In this document: positions 1-7,578 of the stretch, piece by piece | Layout: every line of letters starts with the position of its first letter | Numbering within the stretch: the first letter of the stretch is position 1 | Assembly: GCA_937873425.1 (NCBI GenBank) | Contig: CALMYE010000189.1 | Span: 1 to 34,091 of the forward strand | Direction of reading: 5' to 3' | DNA from: an uncultured Sphingopyxis sp. | GTDB taxonomy: Bacteria > Pseudomonadota > Alphaproteobacteria > Sphingomonadales > Sphingomonadaceae | DNA length: 34,091 bases | The notes under the pieces: model-generated | Database searches by the model: none | What the model saw: the letters and a program-made list of their open reading frames with translations, nothing else | What the model was told of the DNA's origin: nothing | Made by a program: the position numbers and the translations under genes

Positions 1-124
1 GAAGAAGCTTCCGGCCCGCTCCGTATCAGCGGAGCCGCCCGATGGTCCAGCGCAAACGCGCGCTCGCGTAACATAACAGCGGCCGCCCTATCCGCCAAAC
101 GCTGAACGCAGGCTGAGCGGATCG
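1..124. other. Left edge, downstream of lptD
   Basis: No complete gene is visible. On the minus strand an ATG at 74-72 opens a frame that runs off the window edge (MLRERAFALDHR...). In related genomes a SurA-type chaperone gene often follows lptD, but these few residues do not resemble a SurA signal peptide, so I do not call it a gene. Confidence 0.2.
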
Positions 125-2392
125 TCAGAAGCCCAGGTTGCGGAAGGCGACGCGGAAGGAGAAGCTGTTGCCGCGCCGCGCGTCGCCGGTGTCGATATAG
201 TCGCGGCGCCAGGTCAGCGCGATCGACAGGCATTCGTCGTCATAGGCGACGCCCAGCCGGTGGCGGATCGGCTCGAAACCGTCGGCCAGCGCCAATGGAT
301 CGTCGGCCCGGCGGGTCAGGTCGACGATCGCCGATCCGAATACCGACCAGTTGCGCGCCACCGCGATGCGCCCGCCGACGCGCGCTTCCTCGCGGTCCTG
401 CAAATCCTCGCCGAACAGCGCGATGTCGCGGTTGAGCCGCGAATAGCCGAGCACCGCATAGGTCGAGCGGCCGCCGATCGTCGCATCGAATTCGTTGCGG
501 CGAACCGCCAGATTATCCTTGTCGAGCCGGAAGCGGTGCGTCAGCCGCAGGAAGCCCTTGTAGGCGACGGTGGTGCGCCCGACGACGTCCGATGTGCGGT
601 CGGTCAGGCCGGTGCCGTCGGGAAACAGGGTCGGCTTGTCCGACAGGCGATAGCTCTGCCCGACGATCGTGTTGATGTTGAAACCGGGGCGGCTGAAATT
701 CCATTCGACGCCATAGGTGATGCGCGCGCCGTCCTCGAACCGGTCGTAGCCGTTGAAGCGGTTGATCGCGAACAAATTGCTGTCCTCGAGGTCGAAGGCG
801 CGGCTATCCTCGTTCGGAATGTCGAGATTCTTGAGTTGCGGCGTCGCGACCAGCTGCACCCGCGGGGTCAGCGTCTGCGTGCCGCCGAACAGCTCGCCGA
901 TAAAGGGCCAGCGCATGTCGACCGCCGCCGCAGCGATGCCGCGTCCCTGCCAGCCCGACTTGCCGCGATAGCCGGGGATGGCGGTCAGCAGATTCTCGTC
1001 GCTGTGATAGACGTCGCCGCGCACGAGCCCGGTGAAGGTGACCTCCTGTCCCCAGGTCGTCAGGCGGCGCAGGTCCCAGCGCACCCCGGCGAAGGCGCGC
1101 TGCGTGTCCTGCCCGGCGGTGCGGCCGATGGCGAGCGTGTTCAATTGCAGCTCGAACTGGCCGCCGAACAGCGGATCGGTCAGGCGCTGGCGATAGTCGA
1201 TGATCGGCAGCGCGATCGGCTGCTGCCCCTGCACGTCGTTGACGCGCAGCGTCTGCGTCGCCCAGCCCGCGATCGACAGATAGCTTTGCCCGCCGATCCG
1301 CTCGATCTCGAAGGTCGAACGCAGCCGGTCGTCGCGGGTGATGTCGTAGCGGCGCAGGAAAGTGCGGTCGCTGGCGATGCGGCCCGAATAGGTGACGCTC
1401 CAGCGCGGGCTGAGCTGGAACTTTCCCGCGCTTTCCAGATAGCCGCGGAACCGGTTGCTGCCCGTGCTCGGCGCGCCGTTGAGCGGCACGACCGAACTGT
1501 GCGTGGCATAGCCGTTGATGCGGAACGAGCCGATGTCGGTCAGCGCGCGGAACTCGCCCTCCAGCATCGGCGCGGCGCCGGTGTAGAGGTGCGGGGTGAT
1601 GGTGATATCGCGGTCGGGCGCGAGGCGCAGATAATAGGGCACGGCGATCTCGAACCCGTTGGTGCGGTCGAGCCGCACCTCCGGCACCAGCAGGCCGCTT
1701 CCCGCCTCGGAGGTTGCCGGATGGGACAGGCCGGGCAGCGGGATCAGCGGCAGGCCGAAGATCTCGACCCGCGCACCCTTGTAGCGCACCTTGTTCTTCG
1801 CCTTGTCGTACATCACCCGCACGGCGCGGATCTGCCAGCTCGGATTCCTGGGGCAGCCTTCGGCGGTTTCGACGGGGCAGGGGGTATAGGCGGCGTTCTC
1901 CAGTTCGATATTGCCATTGTCGAAGCGCGTGCCCTTCACCGCCGCGAGCCGCGCGCCATTGTCCATCACGACCAGCATATTCTCGACCACCCCGTCGCGC
2001 AGGCTGTCGGTCAGCACGATGCGGTCGCCATAGGCAGTGTCGCCTTCGGGATTGGCGATCGCGACGTCGCCCTCGGCGACGACCTCGCCGGTGCGGCGGT
2101 TCCACGTCACCCGGTCGGCGCGCATCGAAATCGCGTCGCGATTCATCTGCACATTGCCCTCGGCGACGACGATCTCGGTCTCGCTGTCGTAGTTGAGGTT
2201 GTCGGCGGCGAAGCCGACCTGCTGCTCGCCGGCGACCGCGGGCGCGTCGCCGGGGACGGCCGGCACGTCGGGGGTGCGAAGGTCGGGTTCGGCGTCCTGC
2301 GCCGTCGCGGGAACCGCATAAAGAGCCACGGCGCTTGCCGCCGCAAGCCATGCCGGCCGCGTTACGCCCCGCTGGAACAAAGTCCCCTTCAT
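125..2392 (-). CDS. lptD: LPS-assembly protein LptD
   Basis: LptD is the outer-membrane beta-barrel that, plugged by the lipoprotein LptE, inserts lipopolysaccharide into the outer leaflet. The 755-residue product is close to the usual size (E. coli about 784). It starts with a signal peptide (hydrophobic stretch around 14-28, likely cleavage after ATA at about 29-31). A short LptA-like beta-jellyroll follows (about 60-165, with the repeated pattern VVAEGNVQM and VVAEGDVAI), then the long barrel domain. Cysteines at about 171-179 (PCPVETAEGC) fit the disulfide-forming residues of the family. The chain ends in phenylalanine (RNLGF), as outer-membrane barrels recognised by BamA usually do. AAAGG lies about 6 bases upstream of the ATG. 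The gene diverges from pepA. Strong assignment. Confidence 0.95.
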   Translation of the reverse strand: MKGTLFQRGVTRPAWLAAASAVALYAVPATAQDAEPDLRTPDVPAVPGDAPAVAGEQQVGFAADNLNYDSETEIVVAEGNVQMNRDAISMRADRVTWNRRTGEVVAEGDVAIANPEGDTAYGDRIVLTDSLRDGVVENMLVVMDNGARLAAVKGTRFDNGNIELENAAYTPCPVETAEGCPRNPSWQIRAVRVMYDKAKNKVRYKGARVEIFGLPLIPLPGLSHPATSEAGSGLLVPEVRLDRTNGFEIAVPYYLRLAPDRDITITPHLYTGAAPMLEGEFRALTDIGSFRINGYATHSSVVPLNGAPSTGSNRFRGYLESAGKFQLSPRWSVTYSGRIASDRTFLRRYDITRDDRLRSTFEIERIGGQSYLSIAGWATQTLRVNDVQGQQPIALPIIDYRQRLTDPLFGGQFELQLNTLAIGRTAGQDTQRAFAGVRWDLRRLTTWGQEVTFTGLVRGDVYHSDENLLTAIPGYRGKSGWQGRGIAAAAVDMRWPFIGELFGGTQTLTPRVQLVATPQLKNLDIPNEDSRAFDLEDSNLFAINRFNGYDRFEDGARITYGVEWNFSRPGFNINTIVGQSYRLSDKPTLFPDGTGLTDRTSDVVGRTTVAYKGFLRLTHRFRLDKDNLAVRRNEFDATIGGRSTYAVLGYSRLNRDIALFGEDLQDREEARVGGRIAVARNWSVFGSAIVDLTRRADDPLALADGFEPIRHRLGVAYDDECLSIALTWRRDYIDTGDARRGNSFSFRVAFRNLGF

Positions 2393-2450
2393 TTAATGCC
2401 TTTGTCCCACATATTGGCGCCTTCGGCCGCTTGGACCCACAGCTTTGTTT

Positions 2451-2479
2451 TTGCAACTCGCAAGCGAAACCCCTATCGG
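2451..2479 (+). promoter_or_regulatory. Candidate pepA promoter
   Basis: TTGCAA (2451-2456) and TATCGG (2474-2479) are separated by 17 bases in the lptD-pepA divergent spacer, about 40 bases before the pepA ATG. The match to a housekeeping promoter is moderate and was found by eye. Confidence 0.35.
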
Positions 2480-2521
2480 TCCGGCACGTTCCAATCAATC
2501 ACCGCATAAGAAAGCATCCCA

Positions 2522-3967
2522 ATGGACATTCAGTTTGTCGCGCAAATCGATGCGTCCGCCGACGTCGTCGCCTTTCCGGTCCGCAAGGGCGCGGTGGAGA
2601 CGCTCGGCGCGCTGCTCGGCGCCGCCGCCGCGCAGGCGCGTTTCGACGGCGCCGCCGGCACGGTCGCCGAAACCGCCGCGATCGACGACGACCGCGCGAA
2701 GCGGCTGCTGCTCGTCGGCATCGGCGAGGGGAATGTCCACGACCTCGAACGCGGCGGCGCGGCGCTGACCGCGAAATTGCTGACCAGCGGTGTGGCCTCG
2801 GTCGCGGTCAATTTCGCGAGCGCGGGGACCAGCGATGCGGACGACGTGCTCGCCTTCGCGCTCGGTGCGAAGCTGCGCGGGTGGCGCATCGACACCTATC
2901 GCACGCGCCTGTCCGACAAGGCCAAGCCCAGCCTGACGACCATCACCATCGCCTCGCCGCACGGCGACCTGTCGGCGCGCTGGGCGGAGGCTTCGGCTGT
3001 CGCCGACGGCGTCGCGCTCACCCAGACGCTGGTCGCCGAGCCGCCGAACATCCTCTATCCCGAAAGCTTCGTCGAACGCTGCCGGCATCTCGCCGACCTC
3101 GGCGTCGAACTGGAAGTGCTCGACGAGCGGCAGATGAAGGCGCTCGGCATGGGCGCGCTGCTCGGCGTCGCGCAGGGCTCGGTGCGGCCGCCGCGGCTGC
3201 TCGCGATGCGCTGGAACGGCGGCGCGGCGGGCGCGAAGCCCGTCGTCTTCATCGGCAAGGGCGTGACCTTCGACACCGGCGGCATCAGCCTGAAGCCCGG
3301 GCCGGGCATGGACATGATGAAATGGGACATGGGCGGCGCGGGCGCCGTCGCGGGCGCGATGAAGGCGATCGCCGGCCGCAAGGCGAAGGCGAATGTCGTC
3401 GGCATCGTCGGGCTGGTCGAGAATATGCCCGACGGCAACGCCCAGCGCCCCGGCGACATCGTCACCACCATGTCGGGCCAGACGGTCGAGGTGCTCAACA
3501 CCGACGCCGAGGGCCGCCTCGTGCTCTGCGACGCCATCACCTGGGCGCAGAAAATCTATGAGCCCGAGGTGATCGTCGATCTCGCGACGCTGACCGGCGC
3601 GATGGTGATTTCGCTCGGCCACGAATATGCGGGCATGTTCGCGAACGACGAGGGGCTGGCGGCGCAGCTGCTCGACGCCGGCACCGCCAGCAACGACAAA
3701 TTGTGGCGCTTCCCGCTGTCGCCCGCCTATGACAAGCTGATCGACAGCGGAATCGCCGACATCAAGAATATCGGCCCGCGCGAGGGCGGCAGCATCACCG
3801 CGGCGCAATTCCTCAAGCGTTTCGTCGAGGACGGCGTCAAATGGGCGCATCTCGACATCGCCGGCATGGCCTGGCACGACAAGGACGGCCCGACCTATGC
3901 CAAGGGCGCGACCGGTTACGGCGTGCGCCTGCTCGACCGGCTAGTCGCGGACAATTTCGAGGGGTGA
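2522..3967 (+). CDS. pepA: Leucyl aminopeptidase (M17 family)
   Basis: This is a cytosolic two-metal aminopeptidase that removes N-terminal residues such as leucine; family members work as hexamers. The 481 residues comprise an N-terminal macro-like domain (about 1-165) and the catalytic domain. The family signature NTDAEGRL lies at 326-333 and supplies metal ligands D328 and E330. The segment GKGVTFDTGG contains catalytic Lys246 and ligand Asp251. The chosen ATG gives MDIQFVAQ, a normal start for the family, with a purine-rich AAGAAAG just upstream. E. coli PepA also binds DNA in Xer recombination and car control; nothing here shows whether this protein does. It is followed by a large palindrome and then holC, a common alphaproteobacterial order. 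Confidence 0.95.
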   Translation: MDIQFVAQIDASADVVAFPVRKGAVETLGALLGAAAAQARFDGAAGTVAETAAIDDDRAKRLLLVGIGEGNVHDLERGGAALTAKLLTSGVASVAVNFASAGTSDADDVLAFALGAKLRGWRIDTYRTRLSDKAKPSLTTITIASPHGDLSARWAEASAVADGVALTQTLVAEPPNILYPESFVERCRHLADLGVELEVLDERQMKALGMGALLGVAQGSVRPPRLLAMRWNGGAAGAKPVVFIGKGVTFDTGGISLKPGPGMDMMKWDMGGAGAVAGAMKAIAGRKAKANVVGIVGLVENMPDGNAQRPGDIVTTMSGQTVEVLNTDAEGRLVLCDAITWAQKIYEPEVIVDLATLTGAMVISLGHEYAGMFANDEGLAAQLLDAGTASNDKLWRFPLSPAYDKLIDSGIADIKNIGPREGGSITAAQFLKRFVEDGVKWAHLDIAGMAWHDKDGPTYAKGATGYGVRLLDRLVADNFEG

Positions 3968-3981
3968 TCGATACTTTACTC

Positions 3982-4099
3982 CCGTTCGTCCTGAGGAGGG
4001 GCTGAGCTTGGCGAAGACCCGTCTCGAAGGACCAGATGCTGCGCCAACGTCCTTCGAGACGCCATTTCGACGAGCTCAATGGCTCCTCAGGACCAACGG
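3982..4099. repeat. Long imperfect palindrome between pepA and holC
   Basis: Two arms of about 51 bases (3982-4032 and 4049-4099) are reverse complements with a moderate number of mismatches and flank a 16-base centre. The innermost 12 bases match exactly (GTCTCGAAGGAC / GTCCTTCGAGAC), as does GTCCTGAGGAG / CTCCTCAGGAC near the outside. The words GTCCTGAG...GAGCT...CGAAG recall a dispersed intergenic repeat common in sphingomonads. It could fold as a long hairpin in the pepA-holC transcript, or act as a terminator without a U-tract. Confidence 0.8.
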
Positions 4100-4113
4100 A
4101 ATTGAGTGACATC

Positions 4114-4563
4114 ATGCCCCGCGTCGATTTCTACCGCCTGACCCGCGACCCGGTCGAACGGGTGCTCCCCGCCATCGCGTCGCGCATCCTCGATAACGGC
4201 GACCGGCTGCTGATTGTCGCGGGCCCGGCGATGCAGCGGCAGGCGATCGACGCGGCGCTGTGGACGCTGACCCCCGCGAGCTTCCTGCCGCACGGCGCCG
4301 CCGGCTCGGCCGACGAAGCGGTCGAGCCGATCCTCGTCGCCGGCACGCTCGACGCCGCCCCCGCCAACGGCGCGCGCCTCGTCGCGCTCGCCGACGGCGA
4401 GTGGCGCGAAGAAGCGCTGGGCTTCGACCGCGCCTTTCTGCTTTTCGACAACAGCCGCATCGACGATGCCCGCGCGACCTGGCGGACGCTCGCGGCGCGC
4501 GAGGATGTCGACAACCGCTTCTGGAAACAGGACGAACGCGGCCGCTGGTCCGAAGGGCCGTGA
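4114..4563 (+). CDS. holC: DNA polymerase III chi subunit
   Basis: HolC is the chi subunit of the clamp-loader complex; it links the replisome to single-stranded-DNA-binding protein. The 149-residue product matches the usual length (E. coli 147). It opens MPRVDFYRL and contains the family-typical segments GDRLLIV, a late LLFDN strand, and WKQDERGRW near the C-terminus. An in-frame ATG 78 bases upstream lies inside the palindrome and would add a non-homologous extension, so the ATG after GAGTGACATC was chosen. The order pepA-holC-ndk is typical of alphaproteobacteria. Confidence 0.88.
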   Translation: MPRVDFYRLTRDPVERVLPAIASRILDNGDRLLIVAGPAMQRQAIDAALWTLTPASFLPHGAAGSADEAVEPILVAGTLDAAPANGARLVALADGEWREEALGFDRAFLLFDNSRIDDARATWRTLAAREDVDNRFWKQDERGRWSEGP

Positions 4564-4646
4564 GGGCGCCCGCCCTGTGATCCCTGTCATCGCCGCCGAT
4601 CTTCTGCCATGACAGGCACGGGTCGAACAGCAAAGGGAGTTGGACG

Positions 4647-5183
4647 ATGATCAGGCAGCCTCTTTCCATCCTCGCCGCCGCGGCGGCGACCGCGCTTCTG
4701 CTTGCGGCCTGCGGGTCCAAATCGGAGCAGGAGGTCGCGAGCGGCACCTATACCGATCCCGAAACCGGCAAGACCGCCGAGTATAAGGTCACCGCGAGCG
4801 ACGACGGCGGCAAGGGCAATATCAGCATCAAGACCGAGGAGGGTGAGATGCAGTTCGGCGGCGGCGCGGCGCATGCGAAGCTGCCCGCGGGCTTCGCGCC
4901 CTATCCCGGTTCGACGATGACCGGCGGCTTCACCGCGACCAACCAGGAAGGCGAAGGCGGCATGGCGGGCTTCGAGGCGAAGGGGCAGGCGGCCGACGTG
5001 ATCGCCCATTTCCGGGGGCAGGCTGAAGGCGCGGGCATGAAGGTGACGACTGAGATCCGGTCGGGCGACACGATGATCATCGGCGCCGAAAAGCCCGGCG
5101 ACAAGGGAACGGGCGTGCAGGTGACCGCGACCCAGTCGGGCGATATGGTGAACGGCAGCGTCACCTGGGGCGCGCGCAACTGA
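4647..5183 (+). CDS. Predicted lipoprotein of unknown function
   Basis: The 178-residue product has a lipoprotein signal: basic start (MIRQ), alanine-leucine-rich core and lipobox L19-A20-A21-C22, so the mature protein should be lipidated at Cys22. The residue after Cys is Gly, not Asp, which does not signal inner-membrane retention by the E. coli rule. The mature part is polar and glycine-rich, with no cysteines or membrane segments. A segment around 75-90 (KLPAGFAPYPGS) recurs in small sphingomonad lipoproteins I cannot name. GGGAG precedes the ATG. It lies between holC and ndk with no sign of coupling to either. No function is proposed. Confidence 0.8.
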   Translation: MIRQPLSILAAAAATALLLAACGSKSEQEVASGTYTDPETGKTAEYKVTASDDGGKGNISIKTEEGEMQFGGGAAHAKLPAGFAPYPGSTMTGGFTATNQEGEGGMAGFEAKGQAADVIAHFRGQAEGAGMKVTTEIRSGDTMIIGAEKPGDKGTGVQVTATQSGDMVNGSVTWGARN

Positions 5184-5228
5184 GCGGGCGGGTCAATCCA
5201 CCTGTCCCATCGGCCCCGCGCTCCGGCC

Positions 5229-5257
5229 TTGCGGCGGTGCAAAAGCGCGGCTAGAGG
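5229..5257 (+). promoter_or_regulatory. Candidate ndk promoter
   Basis: TTGCGG (5229-5234), a 17-base spacer and TAGAGG (5252-5257) lie about 40 bases upstream of ndk. The -10 context GGCTAGAGG resembles that before ppk2 (GGCTAGGGT), perhaps a local promoter style. Found by eye. Confidence 0.4.
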
Positions 5258-5296
5258 CGCGCGCATCACAGAACACACCCACGCAGGAGCTTTCCC

Positions 5297-5719
5297 ATGG
5301 CGGTCACCCGCACCTTCTCGATCATCAAGCCCGACGCGACGCGCCGCAACCTGACCGGCGCGGTCACCAGGATGCTGGAAGAGGCCGGCCTGCGCGTCGT
5401 CGCGTCGAAGCGCATCCACATGACCCGCGAACAGGCCGAGGGCTTCTACGCCGTCCACAAGGACCGCCCCTTCTTCGGCGAGCTGGTCGAATTCATGACC
5501 AGCGGTCCGGTCGTCGTGCAGGTGCTGGAGGGCGAAAATGCCATGCAGCGCAACCGCGACATCATGGGCGCGACCAACCCCGCGAACGCCGAACCCGGCA
5601 CGATCCGCAAGGAACTGGCCGAAAGCATCGAGGCGAACACGGTCCACGGCAGCGACAGCGAGGAAAATGCGGCGATCGAGATCGCCTATTTCTTCAAGCC
5701 GGAAGAAATCGTCGGCTGA
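5297..5719 (+). CDS. ndk: Nucleoside diphosphate kinase
   Basis: Ndk transfers the gamma phosphate of ATP to nucleoside diphosphates through a phosphohistidine, balancing NTP and dNTP pools. At 140 residues it has standard bacterial length. The N-terminus (TFSIIKPDA) and the active-site block NTVHGSDS with His117 are diagnostic; the preceding [11 protein letters not shown] block is also family-typical. GGAG about 9 bases before the ATG is a clear ribosome-binding site. A palindrome and a strong hairpin follow the stop codon, suggesting transcription ends here. Confidence 0.97.
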   Translation: MAVTRTFSIIKPDATRRNLTGAVTRMLEEAGLRVVASKRIHMTREQAEGFYAVHKDRPFFGELVEFMTSGPVVVQVLEGENAMQRNRDIMGATNPANAEPGTIRKELAESIEANTVHGSDSEENAAIEIAYFFKPEEIVG

Positions 5720-5729
5720 AAGCCGACAC

Positions 5730-5804
5730 GTCACCCCAGCGAAAGCTGGGGTCTCCATCGGTCGCGCACGACCTTCACGCGATCCCGGCTTTCGCTGGGA
5801 TGAC
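5730..5804. repeat. Intergenic palindrome after ndk
   Basis: Arms of 24 bases (5730-5753 and 5781-5804) are reverse complements with three mismatches. Each arm is also nearly self-complementary (for example CCCCAGC-GAAA-GCTGGGG), so it can form two small hairpins or one long stem. The sequence resembles the dispersed GTCATCCCGGCGAAAGC repeat of many alphaproteobacteria. It lies between convergent genes. Confidence 0.8.
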
Positions 5805-5816
5805 GGGAAATAGAGA

Positions 5817-5844
5817 GGCCGCCGGAGTGATCCGGCGGCCTTTT
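5817..5844 (+). terminator. Rho-independent terminator of ndk
   Basis: A perfect 10-bp stem (GGCCGCCGGA / TCCGGCGGCC) with loop GTGA is followed by TTTT. It ends six bases before the stop codon of the convergent lipoprotein gene and may also slow transcription from that side, though no U-run is present in that direction. Confidence 0.8.
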
Positions 5845-5850
5845 CGCTGC

Positions 5851-6483
5851 CTAGTCCAGCGTCGCCCGCACCCAGTGGAAAACGGGCAGTTCCAACGTCG
5901 GCGGCGGGCGGCTGGCTGCCGCGGCATCGCGCAGGACCTGCATCGACGCCGGCCGGCATTTTTCGTCGAATCCGGGATAGCGTATCAGCGTCATGGGGGC
6001 ATCGTCGTCGGCACCGCTTTCTTCATATTTGCCGCACATCACGATCCAGAAGCGGATCGAGCGCAGCTTCGCGGTGGCCGCCGGCTTGTTGTCGAACGCG
6101 CCGAAGGAATAGGGCATCGGATCGACCGTGCCGTCGTCCGCAGGCGATTTGTCCGATTCGAGCTGGATGATCGCGATATCGCCGTTCGACACGGTGACGG
6201 TAGAGTAGGGCACCGCCTTGGTCGCGATCCCGCTATCGCCGTCGCGCGCAAACCATTGTCCGTCGCGATGCACCGACCAGGATGCGCAATCGGGCCATTT
6301 CGAAACCGGCTGCGCGGTGTCGACGGCGCAATCCTCTTCTTCATCAAGTTCGGGCAGCAACCAGACGCCATCCTCGAATTGCGGCGCGCCGATGGTGTCG
6401 GCGGCGGCGAGCATCGGCTTGTCGGACACCGCTATGCCGCAGCCGCCGAGAGTGAGGATCAACAGCGCCGCGAACAACCGCAT
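5851..6483 (-). CDS. Predicted lipoprotein downstream of purN
   Basis: The 210-residue product begins with a short signal and lipobox L12-G13-G14-C15. The mature region is acidic, with paired cysteines near 50-60 (EEEDCAVDT, WPDCASW) and further ones late in the chain (IVMCGKY, DEKCRP), which could form disulfides in the periplasm. I do not recognise a named family. Its ATG lies only two bases after the purN stop, so it is almost certainly co-transcribed with purM-purN; GGAGG lies about 5-10 bases before the ATG, inside the end of purN. A link to purine synthesis is not evident, and it may simply be a passenger in the operon. Confidence 0.8.
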   Translation of the reverse strand: MRLFAALLILTLGGCGIAVSDKPMLAAADTIGAPQFEDGVWLLPELDEEEDCAVDTAQPVSKWPDCASWSVHRDGQWFARDGDSGIATKAVPYSTVTVSNGDIAIIQLESDKSPADDGTVDPMPYSFGAFDNKPAATAKLRSIRFWIVMCGKYEESGADDDAPMTLIRYPGFDEKCRPASMQVLRDAAAASRPPPTLELPVFHWVRATLD

Positions 6484-6485
6484 CG

Positions 6486-7439
6486 TCAAAACTCCTCCGC
6501 CACCGCCATCAGCCCCGCCAGCTTCCGCGGTGCAATCGCCAGCCAGCTCTTGCGCAGCCACTCCGCGATCGCGTCCCAGTCGGTGTCGCCGAGGTCGAGG
6601 CGGATGCCGATCCACCCGTCGCCGAAATAGGCGGGGCGATAGTAGCGATCTTCGTCCATCTCGATCAGCGCCGCCTGTTCGTCGGCGCCGCTGATCTTGA
6701 CCAGCAGCGCGATCTTTCCGTCGCCATGATGGTCCTCGGTGAAATAGGCGAATTTCTTGCCCTTGACGATGCCGAAGCAGGGCATGCCGTGCGAGGTCAC
6801 CTCGTCGGCCTCGGGCAGCGCCAGCGCGAGGTCGCGCACCCGGCCGCGCAGATATTCGGGCGAGCGTTCGCGCGCGACGAACGCCGCCAGCGTCGCGGGA
6901 TAGAGCTGATGCTCGGCGAAGCGCACCCGCGCGGCGAGGCTGTCCGCCGTGTCGCCGGGGACGATCGCCACCGGCGTCTGTGCCAGCACCGGGCCGCCGT
7001 CGAGCTCGGCGGTCACGACATGCACGCTGCACCCGCCGTGGCTGTCGCCGGCCTCGATCGCCTGCGCGTGGGTGTTCAGCCCCTTGTATTTGGGCAGCAA
7101 GCTCGGGTGGATGTTGAGCATCCGGCCGTCCCACGCGCGCACGAAATCGTCGGGGAGGATGCGCATGAACCCGGCGAGTGCGACATGGTCCGCACCGGCC
7201 TTGCGGATCTGCGCGTCGAGCACGGCGAAGAATTGCGCCTTGTCCTTTGCAGTCGGTTTCGGCAGGCGGGCGACCGCCACGCCCTCTGCCTCTGCTATCG
7301 CGAAGCCCGGCGCGTCGGGATTGTCGCCGGTGACCAGCACGATCTCATAGGGACAGGTCTCGGCCTTCGCGGTATAGAGCAGCGCCGCCATATTGGTCCC
7401 GGCGCCCGAGATCAGGACGGCGACCTTGGCTTTCGTCAT
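6486..7439 (-). CDS. purN: PurN fused to a MmcQ/YjbR-like domain
   Basis: Residues 1-190 are phosphoribosylglycinamide formyltransferase, which transfers the formyl group of 10-formyl-THF to GAR in purine synthesis. The catalytic triad is visible: Asn109 and His111 in LNIHPSLLP, and Asp147 in ELDGGP. N-terminal VLISGAGTN binds the phosphate. Residues about 192-317 form a second domain resembling the MmcQ/YjbR (DUF419) fold: LALALPEADE, then MPCFGIVKGKKFAYF, and a late WIGIRLD...WLRKSW segment. Ordinary PurN has about 190-220 residues, so the extension is a fused domain. The ATG at 7439 was preferred to the TTG three bases upstream because GGAGG sits five bases before it; that GGAGG lies in the terminal arm of the neighbouring palindrome. 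Confidence 0.9.
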   Translation of the reverse strand: MTKAKVAVLISGAGTNMAALLYTAKAETCPYEIVLVTGDNPDAPGFAIAEAEGVAVARLPKPTAKDKAQFFAVLDAQIRKAGADHVALAGFMRILPDDFVRAWDGRMLNIHPSLLPKYKGLNTHAQAIEAGDSHGGCSVHVVTAELDGGPVLAQTPVAIVPGDTADSLAARVRFAEHQLYPATLAAFVARERSPEYLRGRVRDLALALPEADEVTSHGMPCFGIVKGKKFAYFTEDHHGDGKIALLVKISGADEQAALIEMDEDRYYRPAYFGDGWIGIRLDLGDTDWDAIAEWLRKSWLAIAPRKLAGLMAVAEEF

Positions 7440-7440
7440 C

Positions 7441-7578
7441 AAATCCTCCCCGCTTGCGGGGAGGGGGACCGCGAAGCGGTGGAGGGGGTTGGCGCCCTCA
7501 CACCACGCCGGCTGGCCCCGATAGCCCCCTCCGTCAGCCGCTGCGCGGCTGCCACCTCCCCACGAGTGGGGAGGATTT
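7441..7578. repeat. Palindrome of type A, copy 1, in purM-purN junction
   Basis: A 138-base element bounded by exact inverted ends (AAATCCTCCCC / GGGGAGGATTT). Each arm contains a strong hairpin of its own (CCTCCCCGC-TT-GCGGGGAGG on the left, CCTCCCCAC-GA-GTGGGGAGG on the right) and the arms also pair with each other through GGAGGGGG / CCCCCTCC. The right end shares its last base with the purM stop codon, and the left end gives GGAGGATTT directly before purN. It fills the whole intergenic gap. Copies 2 and 3 are at 23.7 and 27.0 kb. Confidence 0.88.

Noticed and set aside
260-2509. Long plus-strand open frame (749 codons) opposite lptD
   Set aside because: Its protein is rich in Arg, Ala, Asp and His with no domain pattern; it mirrors lptD, whose protein is unmistakable. 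Such antisense frames are expected at this GC content.
4036-4113. Upstream in-frame extension of holC
   Set aside because: It would be encoded inside the palindrome and does not resemble the start of chi subunits.
7441-7578. Possible CRISPR or tandem array because of repeated CCTCCCC/GGGGAGG words
   Set aside because: The repeats are inverted, not regularly spaced direct repeats with spacers; it is one palindromic element.
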